From NCBI GenBank assembly GCA_951813615.1, contig OX638377.1, forward strand, positions 3,622,599-3,686,598: a DNA stretch of 64,000 bases, given 5' to 3'. Shown here piece after piece: positions 43,720 to 52,076 of this stretch (position 1 is its first letter; each line of letters begins with the position of its first letter). The notes under the pieces are model-generated. The model made no database searches and was not told where the DNA came from. It worked only from the letters and a program-made list of their open reading frames with translations. The position numbers and the translations under genes were made by a program. This stretch comes from an uncultured Latescibacterota bacterium. GTDB taxonomy: Bacteria; Latescibacterota; UBA2968; UBA8231.

Positions 43720-44029
43720 AAGCTGCAACTCCTTCCAATATCCCTTTATTGGGAATGTGGTGTTTGGGGAAACGACCTTTTCGGCTACGATCATGCATCG
43801 TAGCATAGGCTATCGCCTATTGCCGCCGTAGGTCTTGTCTTCCCTCAATAGAAAACTATGCCCGCTAGCAATCAACTCCGACCTTTCCTGCCAGCCGGAG
43901 CCGCTGTAGAGGGCTCTTGATTCGGTGCAATATAGGAAATTCTCCTCCGTGCTGCAAGTATTTTCCTAGCGGGGACTATCCGTTGACATAGCTGCCGATC
44001 GATAATCTACCGGCAGTCGCAAGGCACGC
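43720..44029. other. structured leader region of the CBM9-like gene
   Basis: This 310-bp gap holds no gene. Read on the minus strand it has a candidate promoter (complement of 43929-43957), then two adjoining hairpins: GCTACGAT/ATCGTAGC at 43784-43804 and ATAGGC/GCCTAT at 43805-43820. A third stem, CCAATA/TATTGG at 43735-43752, lies just before the ribosome site. Such a leader could control translation or RNA stability. Confidence 0.6.
43929..43957 (-). promoter_or_regulatory. candidate promoter of the CBM9-like gene
   Basis: On the minus strand TTGCAG (complement of 43952-43957), 17 bases, TATATT (complement of 43929-43934). The -10 has 5 of 6 consensus bases, the -35 only 3. The leader would be about 200 bases. 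Confidence 0.4.
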
Positions 44030-44932
44030 TTATTGAGAATCCCCAGCACTGCCGTCGGTACTATCTCCGGCGCTGTCGGCCGTGTCGTCAGCACCGTCTT
44101 CGTCGCTGTCTTTGCGAAAGCGAATGTGCTTCACATCGTGCATACCAATCGCAAACGAACTCGAACCTACGACGCCTGTAAAGGCCCGATTTACGCGCTC
44201 GAAATAGCTCTTGTCGGTCTCGCCCGAGAGGCGCACTAGGCTCGCTTCGACCGTGCCCATAACGGTTTTTCCCGACCAATAGGTCGCCGTTAGCGGCCTG
44301 AACTCATCGCCCGTCCCGCCGTCGGCAAAATCGATGCGCGCTACTTTATCTAAAGGAATAAAGCGCTTGTTGCGGCCTCTGAAAAAGTCGAGCCGCTTCT
44401 TGCCGTGAAAGCGCAAATTATCCACCTCAAAGCGCCGGCCGTTTGTCGTGATGATCGTGGCGTTGAGAATCTTTTCTGCCGGCGGCTCCTCGCCGACGGG
44501 ATGGCGCAAGACAATCTCTTGCACATCGCTGGCGAGGATGAAGAACGGCCCCAACTCGGTCACCCCAGCGAAGCGACGCCCGCTGCTTCCACCACCGACG
44601 GCATCCTGGTGGGGCGAAGAAGAACCGCCCGTCACCATCTTACCCTTTTCTCGGACGCCAGTCCGGAATTCGATCATGATGTCCTGTTCCTCGTCGCTAC
44701 GCTCCCCTTCAAAGCGCAACCGAGCCACCTTGACCAGTTCCACCAACCGACGCTGTCCTTGGACGTAGATTTCCAAATCCTGACGTCCCTGAAAGGTGAA
44801 CTTATCAACTTGGTGCTGGTTGCCGTAGCGATCGATAATGGTCGCCTTGAGAGAGGAAGTAGCGGCTCCACTGGCCGATACCCATAACGCGGCCAAGAGT
44901 ATAGCTCCACCCCATAGTCCTTTGCGCTTCAT
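44030..44932 (-). CDS. secreted protein with internal duplication, function unknown
   Basis: The 300-residue protein has a signal peptide (cut near S-G-A-A) and a duplicated beta-rich unit. Residues about 30-73 (ATIIDRYGNQHQVDKFTFQG ... LVKVARLRF) align with about 160-205 (ATIITTNGRRFEVDNLRFHG ... LDKVARIDF). Each is followed by a segment that returns to V-Q-E-I-V-L-R or V-K-H-I-R-F-R. The tail is Asp/Ser-rich. I do not recognise the family; it is probably periplasmic or surface-exposed. It follows the lipoprotein gene by 27 bp and should share its promoter at 45703-45731. Confidence 0.72.
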   Translation of the reverse strand: MKRKGLWGGAILLAALWVSASGAATSSLKATIIDRYGNQHQVDKFTFQGRQDLEIYVQGQRRLVELVKVARLRFEGERSDEEQDIMIEFRTGVREKGKMVTGGSSSPHQDAVGGGSSGRRFAGVTELGPFFILASDVQEIVLRHPVGEEPPAEKILNATIITTNGRRFEVDNLRFHGKKRLDFFRGRNKRFIPLDKVARIDFADGGTGDEFRPLTATYWSGKTVMGTVEASLVRLSGETDKSYFERVNRAFTGVVGSSSFAIGMHDVKHIRFRKDSDEDGADDTADSAGDSTDGSAGDSQ

Positions 44933-44959
44933 GGCATTACTCCGCGATAAGCGATAAAC

Positions 44960-45652
44960 CTAAGGCTGTGAGTCCCCTTCGCCTCCGCTTTCGCCCGGTT
45001 GTGCCGGCGAGGGTGGCGGGCCGATGAGGATGTTCTGGGTCTGTCCCATGCTCACCTGGACGGGCCTGATTTCGTCCAAACCAGTGGGAGAATTTTCAAT
45101 TCGCACCTTGTACTCGCCCACTGGCACGATAAAGTAGCGCACCTCTGTCGAGGTCATGCCTCGGCCTAGCATAGTCCGCAAATTGTAGTCAAAAATCAGG
45201 AAAGGCACCTGACTGCGGCCCTGTGAATCGGAAAAAATGACCTGGAAGCGGCCGATGGGTATGGGCGCGTACATTTCCTGCCCCATCAGGACATTGACTT
45301 CCTTCTCGACGCTGTCCTCAATATCCGTATTGACCACGACTGTGTAGCTGCCAGGATCTAGGTCGACGAATTGCGGCAGAGAGCGGTAGCCCGTCTCGTA
45401 TCCTATGGGCGAACTCGCGGCCATGCGCGGCGATTCCGCGTGGACCTCCTCGCCAGTCTCGTCGAGGACGTAGTAATTTACTTCGTTGATTCCTCCCGTC
45501 TCCAACATGAGTCGCCCCTTGCCCTCGGGAATGGGGGGCAAACCATAACCACCCCCGCTGCCGCCGGTGGTGGCACAGCCAGCCACAACAGCCGCTAGAG
45601 CACCGACCAGAAGCCACTTGTATACTCGGGTATATTTGACTTGCGACGCCAT
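44960..45652 (-). CDS. lipoprotein, function unknown
   Basis: This 230-residue protein has a longer-than-usual signal peptide ending in lipobox V-V-A-G-C near residue 26, then a Gly-rich linker. Two beta-rich segments each end in a PEGA-like pattern: LDPGSYTVVVNTDIED and VPVGEYKVRIENSP. A Pro/Gly/Ser-rich C-terminus follows. The pattern suggests carboxypeptidase-regulatory-like or PEGA-like sandwich domains that bind cell-wall or other envelope parts, but this is only a resemblance. Ribosome site AAGGAGAG. It has its own near-consensus promoter and is followed by the duplicated-domain gene. Confidence 0.75.
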   Translation of the reverse strand: MASQVKYTRVYKWLLVGALAAVVAGCATTGGSGGGYGLPPIPEGKGRLMLETGGINEVNYYVLDETGEEVHAESPRMAASSPIGYETGYRSLPQFVDLDPGSYTVVVNTDIEDSVEKEVNVLMGQEMYAPIPIGRFQVIFSDSQGRSQVPFLIFDYNLRTMLGRGMTSTEVRYFIVPVGEYKVRIENSPTGLDEIRPVQVSMGQTQNILIGPPPSPAQPGESGGEGDSQP

Positions 45653-45696
45653 CTCTCTCTCCTTGTGACGAGCTGCAGAAAACAGACAACTACCTA

Positions 45697-45718
45697 AGAG
45701 CCATAATATATAGGCTCT
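45697..45718. repeat. inverted repeat covering the -10 box
   Basis: AGAGCC (45697-45702) and GGCTCT (45713-45718) flank the TATTAT -10 box of the promoter at 45703-45731. The symmetry centred on the -10 suggests a repressor site or a start-site hairpin in the transcript. Confidence 0.4.
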
Positions 45719-45731
45719 CGGCTGCTGTCAA
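45703..45731 (-). promoter_or_regulatory. near-consensus promoter of the lipoprotein gene
   Basis: On the minus strand TTGACA (complement of 45726-45731) is followed after 17 bases by TATTAT (complement of 45703-45708). The -35 is perfect and directly abuts the TAG stop of the upstream GT39 gene. Start expected near 45696, a leader of about 44 bases. Confidence 0.82.
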
Positions 45732-47342
45732 CTACTCGCCATCGACCGCAAGAGACACGAGGATGAAGTGCCGATCTTTTCTTGGTTGCTGGCTGACGAA
45801 ACGCGTAAATTCTGCTTCGTTGTGCCACTGGCGCGGGTGCGCTGAAGGGACCGTCACGCCCCGGCGCAAGAGGTCTTGCCAAAAAGGCTTGTTCTTAACG
45901 ACGAAGCCAGCCGCCACCAAGAAATAATCTGCGCCTGCGGCCGCGAGGCTGTCGAGCCGCTCTGGCGCAAATTCGGGCTGAGTTATTTGCCATCCCTTGC
46001 GATGGCAGTAATAGAGCAAGGTCGGGCTTTGCGACCGGTACGGCACTCCAGTGTTTTCGTCCTCATCGCCGATAACCAACAGTGCATCCTGTGGCAACTT
46101 GGCGTCAACGATCCGGCCCACCAAATGGCAGCTCTGGTAGTAGTTGTGCCAATTGTTGGGCTGTGCGTAATACGGCCTAACCGCCCAAGCACTGTAGGCG
46201 GCGACTCCGACGACCAAAGTACATACTAAGATGACGCGCCAGTGGTGCTTCCAGTTCCGCGCGAACCGACACCACCCGGCTGATGCGGCATCTGCTCCGA
46301 TAATGGCTTCGAGCACTCGCCCGGCTAGCAAGGCCCCCACCGGGACAAAGGGTAATTGGTAGTAATGCAGTCTGCGATTGCCCTCGGGGACGACAAAGAA
46401 GTAGAGTACCAGCCCTCCCATCCACACCCACAGCGTCCATTCGCGCCGTTGGGTAGGAGCTAAGGCGAGTCCAGCCAAAACCAAAACCGCCCCCACAGGC
46501 GTATAGACACTGTGCCAGAAGCGCTTCAATAGCGTCCAGTAGAAATCCGCCGTAAAGAGCAGGCTGTGGTCCCACTTGTCATAGCCGTAGCGATTCCAGA
46601 TGCCAAAGGTCAGGCCGGTCTCTTCAAAAAGCAGGCTAGCGTGCCAGTACCAGAGCGCAGCGGGGGCCACAGCCAGCACGAGATAGAGCCAAAGCGCGGG
46701 CCTGCAAATGAAGCGCCACCCCCAGCGCACCCAAGCTAAGGCAACGAGTGGAAAACCGAGATAGAGAGTAGGTATTTTGACGAGGAAACACAGAGCGGCC
46801 AACAGCGCCGCTAGCGCGAAAGCCCATCGGCGACCGCTGTCAATCCACCGCGCGAAAGCCCAAAGCGACCCCACGCTCAAAAGGATCATCAGCGCCTCGG
46901 GCATAAAGGTGCGCCCGTAGTAGATGCTCATGGGAAAAATCAGATAGAACAGAGCCGCTAATAGCGAGCCCAACCGCCCCATGCCCAATCGCAGGCCCAG
47001 CCAATAGAGCAAAGCCGCCCCCGCCGTTGAGCACAGCGCCGCCACGAGCCGCCCGACCCACTCATAGGCACCGCCAACTGCGGCATAGAGCAGGCCTACG
47101 ACGAAGGGGTACAGAGGAAAATTCGTCTCCACATACCCAGGAGTAGTGCCGCGCCAATCGACGCGCGGATAGAAGAGCGAATAGCCCTCTTCGTAAAAGT
47201 TGCGGGCGATGGCGGCCGTGTCCGTCTGGCGCCAAGCCTGCTTGTCAGTCAGGGGCGCTTGCAGGCTTACAAACCGCAGGGCCAGCCCTAGGGCAAGGAC
47301 GATATAGAGATAAGAAACGCCCGTAGCCCCCTTCGTTTGCAT
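45732..47342 (-). CDS. GT39/ArnT-like membrane glycosyltransferase
   Basis: The 536-residue protein has about ten membrane helices and the PMT/ArnT layout: ALGLALRFVSLQAPLTDKQAWRQTD with the acidic/catalytic first loop, NFPLYPFVVGLLYAAVGGAY, and SIYYGRTFMPEALMILL. The C-terminal about 100 residues are periplasmic and beta/alpha (DALLVIGDEDENTGVPYRSQ). It should use a polyprenyl-phosphate sugar to modify lipid A, a glycan or a protein. It starts six bases after the PD40 lipoprotein gene in a minus-strand operon. Its acceptor is not known. Confidence 0.82.
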   Translation of the reverse strand: MQTKGATGVSYLYIVLALGLALRFVSLQAPLTDKQAWRQTDTAAIARNFYEEGYSLFYPRVDWRGTTPGYVETNFPLYPFVVGLLYAAVGGAYEWVGRLVAALCSTAGAALLYWLGLRLGMGRLGSLLAALFYLIFPMSIYYGRTFMPEALMILLSVGSLWAFARWIDSGRRWAFALAALLAALCFLVKIPTLYLGFPLVALAWVRWGWRFICRPALWLYLVLAVAPAALWYWHASLLFEETGLTFGIWNRYGYDKWDHSLLFTADFYWTLLKRFWHSVYTPVGAVLVLAGLALAPTQRREWTLWVWMGGLVLYFFVVPEGNRRLHYYQLPFVPVGALLAGRVLEAIIGADAASAGWCRFARNWKHHWRVILVCTLVVGVAAYSAWAVRPYYAQPNNWHNYYQSCHLVGRIVDAKLPQDALLVIGDEDENTGVPYRSQSPTLLYYCHRKGWQITQPEFAPERLDSLAAAGADYFLVAAGFVVKNKPFWQDLLRRGVTVPSAHPRQWHNEAEFTRFVSQQPRKDRHFILVSLAVDGE

Positions 47343-47348
47343 GTCAGA

Positions 47349-48524
47349 TCAGTAGGGGCGCCAGCTCGGCGACATATCGTCGCGATCGTCGTTGTCAGTC
47401 AGGTTGATGGGCATCAGCGGCGGCGCGTCCATCTCATCCATGTCAAACCCAGCCGTTCCGACTAAGTAAATGTCGTATTCATCGTCGCCCATCCTGCCCG
47501 CATAAGCTATCCCCTTGCCATCGGGTGACCAGACGGGCTCTTGCTCGTAGGTCTTCTCGGCGATGGAGATGCGGGTCCTCCCTTGCCCGTCGGGCCGCAT
47601 GAGCATCAGCTCTTGCCCACCAAACTCCTCCGAGTTGTAAGCCAAGCGGTCGCCTTTTGGAGAAAACGACGCGAACATGTCGAGCTTGCGCCGATTCTCG
47701 GTGAGGCGGGTCCGATTCGATCCGTCGAGATCGATGAGGTAGATCTCGGCGTTGTCGTCGAAGGCCGAAGAAGTAAAGGCAATGCGGCGGCCATCGGGCG
47801 AAAACGAAGGCTCGCGGCCTTGAACCAACTTGCGCGGGTTGGCCCCGTCGACGTCCATGAGCCAGACGGCCACATCGCCATCGCGCTGACTGACGAAGAC
47901 GATCGTCTCGCCGTCGGGCGAAAAAACGCCGCGCTGATCGCGCTCGGGATGCTCGGTTAAACGCACGGCATTAGAGCTATCGGCATCCATGACGTAGAGG
48001 TCGATGTTGCTCATCACGTCGCCGCGAGTGAAAAGGATTTTCTTCCCGTCGGGCGACCAAGAGGGATGCTGATCGGGTTCAGGGGTGTGGGTTAGTTGCT
48101 GGCGGTCGCTACCATCGGCCTTGATCGTAAACAAGTCCCAGTTTCGGATGTTTTTCTTAGTTGAGGCGTAGAGGATCGTGCCTTCGCGTTTGAAAGGGGC
48201 ATTGCTGCTAGCCGGAATATCGAAGATCGCCTCGTAGGTCCGCACGCCCCATAGCGGCGGCGATTCTATTTGCAAGACCTCATTCCCCAAATAATCTCCC
48301 GCGGAGACATTGACTGCATAAGCACCACCACCCAATTCGATTTTGCTATCCGGCTCGGGCAAAACGTACGTTCCGGCTTTGACCAAGTGGTTGAATTTGT
48401 ATTGGACGTCATTGGCGTCTAAGCGCACGAGCTGGCCGTCCCCGCCCTTGATCTCGATTTTAACTTGGTTCGAGCCACATCCTGCGATCGCGACGGCTAA
48501 AACCAATGCAAATAGCTTGAACAT
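47349..48524 (-). CDS. TolB-like PD40 beta-propeller lipoprotein
   Basis: This 391-residue lipoprotein (lipobox A-I-A-G-C) has an N-terminal beta domain of about 110 residues. It then has a six-bladed WD40-like PD40 propeller with repeats of the type HPSWSPDGKKILF, RGVFSPDGETIVFVS, EPSFSPDGRRIAFTS, FASFSPKGDRLAYNS and EPVWSPDGKGIAYAG, closing with SPSWRPY. The repeats match the TolB propeller, but the N-terminal domain is not TolB's and there is no Pal or TolA nearby. It probably binds a partner in the periplasm. The ribosome site AAGGAGAA is good; it is 35 bp after the PlsC gene. Confidence 0.87.
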   Translation of the reverse strand: MFKLFALVLAVAIAGCGSNQVKIEIKGGDGQLVRLDANDVQYKFNHLVKAGTYVLPEPDSKIELGGGAYAVNVSAGDYLGNEVLQIESPPLWGVRTYEAIFDIPASSNAPFKREGTILYASTKKNIRNWDLFTIKADGSDRQQLTHTPEPDQHPSWSPDGKKILFTRGDVMSNIDLYVMDADSSNAVRLTEHPERDQRGVFSPDGETIVFVSQRDGDVAVWLMDVDGANPRKLVQGREPSFSPDGRRIAFTSSAFDDNAEIYLIDLDGSNRTRLTENRRKLDMFASFSPKGDRLAYNSEEFGGQELMLMRPDGQGRTRISIAEKTYEQEPVWSPDGKGIAYAGRMGDDEYDIYLVGTAGFDMDEMDAPPLMPINLTDNDDRDDMSPSWRPY

Positions 48525-48559
48525 GTATTCTCCTTACTGAATATTGCACACTCGGCCCA

Positions 48560-49243
48560 TCAGGCTAAACCGCTGAGTACTCGCAAGCGATTGCCGAGAT
48601 GATCCATCAGTTCGTTGGTATTGGCAAAGGAATCCGCGTAGAGCGGTTCGTCAACCCGAAAGTACACCCGCGCCCCAGGCCGAGCGTAGCTAGCGTATTC
48701 CAAGCCGATGGGAATCAACGGCACGCGCATCCCCAACCGCTCCTCGGCCTGTACTAGGTGCTCGACTACTTCCTTTTGCAGGGGTCCCAACTTGTCTTGA
48801 TAACGCATGCCTTCCGGGTGCGAGATGACCAATTCTCCACTCCGGTATAGCCCGTCTAGATAGGCTTGCATCTGTTGGTTGGCTGCGCGGGCCCGCCGAA
48901 TCTCAGCGCGGCGTTGCTCCCGGTCCGCGATCCGCCTGATATCTTTGGGTCTCACCACTTTGACCCCGCCCATCAACTCTAGCACTCCCCACAGACCAAC
49001 CTTCATAATGTAGTTGGCATAGCGCCGAGTGAACCTGTACAACAAGACTCCTTCCACCAGAATGTCGCGGTACGCGCAATGCTTGGGCAAAATCAGGGCC
49101 GGCCCCTCGCGCGGCAGATTGCGACCGCCCTCGACCGCTAGGCGGTGATACCGCATGGCACCTGCCGCGAGCAAGCGAACACCGCAGGCGCAAGCATCAA
49201 TGCGCTTGAGGGAAAAATCTCTGTGTTCAGACTCTGCGGACAT
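48560..49243 (-). CDS. lysophospholipid acyltransferase (PlsC-like)
   Basis: The 227-residue protein has the LPLAT motifs: H55-x4-D60 in PKHCAYRD, and the P-E-G motif at residues 143-145 in SHPEGMRYQ, with the usual spacing of about 85 residues. It should add an acyl chain to a lysophospholipid or similar acceptor at the inner membrane. Its size is normal for bacterial PlsC. The canonical N-H-x4-D start is K-H here. It lies four bases after the small secreted-protein gene in the same operon, alongside envelope and sugar-nucleotide genes. Confidence 0.85.
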   Translation of the reverse strand: MSAESEHRDFSLKRIDACACGVRLLAAGAMRYHRLAVEGGRNLPREGPALILPKHCAYRDILVEGVLLYRFTRRYANYIMKVGLWGVLELMGGVKVVRPKDIRRIADREQRRAEIRRARAANQQMQAYLDGLYRSGELVISHPEGMRYQDKLGPLQKEVVEHLVQAEERLGMRVPLIPIGLEYASYARPGARVYFRVDEPLYADSFANTNELMDHLGNRLRVLSGLA

Positions 49244-49247
49244 GGTC

Positions 49248-49703
49248 CTATTTAAACAAGTCTTTTACCTTGCCCCAAGTGCTTTCGTCCACTTCCGTAG
49301 ACAAGGGTTGCAGCAGATCTTGCCCCGATCCAGCCAAGTACAAAGATCCCTCGGAATCTACGGCTGCGAAATAATCCTCGTCGGAGTCCAGCCGCGCTTT
49401 GATATACGCGGGCACCTCCGGCGACTGCGCGGCCATAGCGACCGACCACAGAGTTAGGCCCTCGGCCATCGCTAGCACTTGCTCGTCGCGGACGATGGCG
49501 ACAAATCGCTGCTCAGCATCCTGCGCGCTAAACTGCCGCCATAGCTGCAAAACCCGCTGGCGCTGCGGAGCGCTATCGTGCGAGAAGACGTAGAATACAT
49601 GGCTGTCTTCCGGCAGCACCTGCATCTCGCCGCTGTTAGCTTCACTCGCTGCGACCAGCAGCAGGACCAAACCCGTCGTCCATGTCGTTCGTAGTGCATT
49701 CAT
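49248..49703 (-). CDS. small secreted protein with C-terminal TWG motif
   Basis: The 151-residue protein has a signal peptide (cut near S-E-A-N-S) and no recognised domain. It ends VDESTWGKVKDLFK, which matches the C-terminal SWG-x-L/I-K ends of the two CBM9-like proteins at 17032 and 42823 although the rest differs. This suggests the last about 13 residues are a transferable tag or a binding helix. It starts seven bases after the CsgG/FlgT-like gene, so it is co-transcribed with it. Confidence 0.75.
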   Translation of the reverse strand: MNALRTTWTTGLVLLLVAASEANSGEMQVLPEDSHVFYVFSHDSAPQRQRVLQLWRQFSAQDAEQRFVAIVRDEQVLAMAEGLTLWSVAMAAQSPEVPAYIKARLDSDEDYFAAVDSEGSLYLAGSGQDLLQPLSTEVDESTWGKVKDLFK

Positions 49704-49710
49704 ATCGACC

Positions 49711-50793
49711 TTATTCGGCGCGAATTCCGTAGTCCTTTTGCACGGCGTCTTCCCCTTGCAGAATCCTCACCAGCGACAGGTGTTGGCTGAGCACCTGTTC
49801 GACTTGTATGACGCCGACTCGGCGCGGCAGGGACGTTCCCAACACCTCGCCGGTATCCGGATCTTTCAGTTCCCGTCCCTTGTCCCACACGCCGTACTTG
49901 TTGCCTTTCTGCACTGAATCGGCTAATCCCACATTAATATAAGCACTCAACCGCACTAGCACAGATGGTCCGTTCTCTCCTGTATCGGCCCGCATTGTAT
50001 CAGCCACCACCTCTATGATCTTCGGCTCGGAGGCCTTGAGTGCGGCCGGGGGTTGGATAAGGCTGTCCAGCCCAGCGGCCAAGTGGTCCAGGCAGCGGCC
50101 TACCGACTTGCCTAGCAGGGTATTGTGGAATTCCTCGCTGCCCCACTCCATCTGCCCCAAGAGAAAGTACTCCTTTTCCAGCGGTACGTACGCTGCCGGG
50201 TTGGTGATCCCATAGCGCTTGCTGTCCTCAGCTACTTCTCGTATCACCTCGCCGGCTGACTCCCCATCTATGACCTTATAGGGATACAGCCGCACCGTGG
50301 TCAGGCCCTGATAGCTGCGATAGCCGCCGATGGGCACGGTGGCGCGGAAGCGCTTCATGCTCATCTCGTCGATCTGCCCCAAGACGACGTAGTCGGCGTC
50401 CACTTCGCGGCCAATGGCCAAGGCGAGCCCGACATCGAGCTTGCCTTGCAATTCTTTCTTTTTTAACCGCACGAGTGCTGAATCAATGGACACAGTGCTG
50501 AAAAAGGCACTGCCGCGCAGCGAATCGGCTAAGCCTCGGGGCATGGCCGAGTATATGTCCCACTCGCCCTTGTATTTCGACTTGTCGCGAAAGGGCATGA
50601 AGAGCAGCCGCTGCTTTAGCCCCTCCGAGATGGTGCTGTCGCTGACCACCGAATCCTTTGCAGCTTCCCCCTCTTCCTTTTGATCGCCCAACCCCATAAT
50701 CGGCACCACAGTCGCCTCTCCGTCTGCCCCCCAATACAGCGCGACCAACAAAGCAAGTCCCCCCCGCAAAAACCACCTGTGTCTAGTGGACAT
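49711..50793 (-). CDS. CsgG/FlgT-like secreted protein
   Basis: From the ATG at 50793 (MSTRHRWFLRGG), preceded by AAGGAGAG, the protein is 360 residues with a signal peptide. The middle (RLLFMPFRDKSKYKGEW, ADYVVLGQIDEM) resembles the CsgG-like nucleotide-free fold used in outer-membrane assembly. The end (VRLSAYINVGLADSVQKGNKY, LKDPDTGEVLGT, V-G-V-I-Q-V) resembles the C-terminal domain of FlgT. No lipobox is seen. It may take part in outer-membrane biogenesis. The start overlaps the larA-like stop (TGATG), giving tight coupling. The longer frame to 50922 is antisense-like and rejected. Confidence 0.68.
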   Translation of the reverse strand: MSTRHRWFLRGGLALLVALYWGADGEATVVPIMGLGDQKEEGEAAKDSVVSDSTISEGLKQRLLFMPFRDKSKYKGEWDIYSAMPRGLADSLRGSAFFSTVSIDSALVRLKKKELQGKLDVGLALAIGREVDADYVVLGQIDEMSMKRFRATVPIGGYRSYQGLTTVRLYPYKVIDGESAGEVIREVAEDSKRYGITNPAAYVPLEKEYFLLGQMEWGSEEFHNTLLGKSVGRCLDHLAAGLDSLIQPPAALKASEPKIIEVVADTMRADTGENGPSVLVRLSAYINVGLADSVQKGNKYGVWDKGRELKDPDTGEVLGTSLPRRVGVIQVEQVLSQHLSLVRILQGEDAVQKDYGIRAE

Positions 50794-52067
50794 CAGTGCT
50801 CTCCTTTGGTTTGCGTGAGTACGTAAGGGCCTTGGGGCACGACCGCTATGCGCGCCCCGGCACCGTGCCGCGCTAGCGCCGCAGCTAGCCCTTGCTCCAC
50901 AGAGGGAACGACCTCGACCCACACCTTGTCACAGTACTGAGGATCAATGCCCTCCGAATATAACATAACCTCGGCCTTGTCGAGTACCTTGCACAGCTCT
51001 TGCAATTGCCATTGGTCGATGGCGAAGAAATCGGGATTCGCGAGGCGGATCGAGAATTCGGCGGCACCGGATGCGCCGAGCAGCATCTCCACAAATTCCG
51101 CACTGCCCAAGCCCTCGGCGCAGCGAGCGGCAATGAGGATCGTCCCGCCCTCTTTGACGATGGGCAACACCGCCGTCAGGCCCTTGACGGCTTGGTAAAA
51201 CGTCAGGTCGAGTGGCCAGCCAGCGCTGCTGGTAACCGCGATGTCAACCGGCTCATCAACCAAGATGCCGTTCTGCTGCTCGACGAAGCGGGCCCCTGCG
51301 GCATGGGCCTTTTCTAGGTCGCCGCAAAACAGGCCGGTGATTTGCCGTTGGTCGTTCATCGCCACATTAAATGTAAAATCAACGCCGGCGCGCTGCGCCA
51401 CTTCGAGGGCTTGGCGGTGGAAGGGGTTGCCTTCAATAGAGCCTTCGCACGCCCGAGGATGGCTCAACAGTTCGGGGCCGTGCAACACGCGCATCGTCTC
51501 AATACCCATCAATCCCGGACAGATGGCCTTGCGACCGCCCGAGTACCCTGCCATCAAGTGCGGCTCGATCAGCGAGGTGGCGATTTTCAGGTCGGCCTCC
51601 ATATAGAGCGCAGTGATCCATATTGGGGCACCGCCCGAAGTTTCCCCCAGATAGGTCAGAGTCTCGCGGCGGCGGGCGGTGTGGTTGACGATGCGATAGT
51701 TGCGGGCGATGTCGGCCCCGACGAGCTGTACCAATTCCTCGCCCTCGTTGGGCCGGTGCAGGCCGGTGCCGACCAACAGGGTAATATCCTCGCGAGCGAT
51801 GCCTTCTTCTTCGAGAATCCGCAGCATCGGCGGCAAAATGACGGCGTTGGGGACCGGGCGGGTAATATCGGCAATGACTACGCAGGCGTTTTTGCACCCC
51901 TGCGCCAGCCGCCGCAAGGCCGGAGTCCCTATCGGGTGAGCCAGCGCGTGATCGATCCGCTCCTCGATCTGGTCGAGTCCCGCACTCGGAGCCATCTGCA
52001 ATACTTCGGCCGAGTCGGGCACTGCAATTTCGAGGCCGTCGCGGCCATAATCGAGCCTTACTCTCAT
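50793..52067 (-). CDS. LarA-family (nickel-pincer lactate racemase-like) protein
   Basis: This 424-residue protein matches the LarA/DUF2088 family: VGTGLHRPNEGEEL, RNYRIVNHTARR, and EPHLMAGYSGGRKAICPGL. The Lys in the last of these aligns with the residue that binds the pincer cofactor, and a His follows in RVLHGPEL. LarA isomerises lactate and related 2-hydroxyacids using a nickel-pincer cofactor made by LarB, LarC and LarE; none of these is near here, so the true reaction is open. It starts nine bases after the galU stop, an odd pairing for a sugar-nucleotide gene. Confidence 0.87.
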   Translation of the reverse strand: MRVRLDYGRDGLEIAVPDSAEVLQMAPSAGLDQIEERIDHALAHPIGTPALRRLAQGCKNACVVIADITRPVPNAVILPPMLRILEEEGIAREDITLLVGTGLHRPNEGEELVQLVGADIARNYRIVNHTARRRETLTYLGETSGGAPIWITALYMEADLKIATSLIEPHLMAGYSGGRKAICPGLMGIETMRVLHGPELLSHPRACEGSIEGNPFHRQALEVAQRAGVDFTFNVAMNDQRQITGLFCGDLEKAHAAGARFVEQQNGILVDEPVDIAVTSSAGWPLDLTFYQAVKGLTAVLPIVKEGGTILIAARCAEGLGSAEFVEMLLGASGAAEFSIRLANPDFFAIDQWQLQELCKVLDKAEVMLYSEGIDPQYCDKVWVEVVPSVEQGLAAALARHGAGARIAVVPQGPYVLTQTKGEH

Positions 52068-52076
52068 TGCGTATGC

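Noticed and set aside
43983..43988. TTGACA on the plus strand in the intergenic gap
   Set aside because: No -10-like hexamer at 15-19 bases and no plus-strand gene downstream.
50794..50922. N-terminal extension of the CsgG/FlgT-like protein
   Set aside because: The extension is Arg/Ala-rich and overlaps the larA-like gene; the ATG at 50793 has a good ribosome site and starts a signal peptide.
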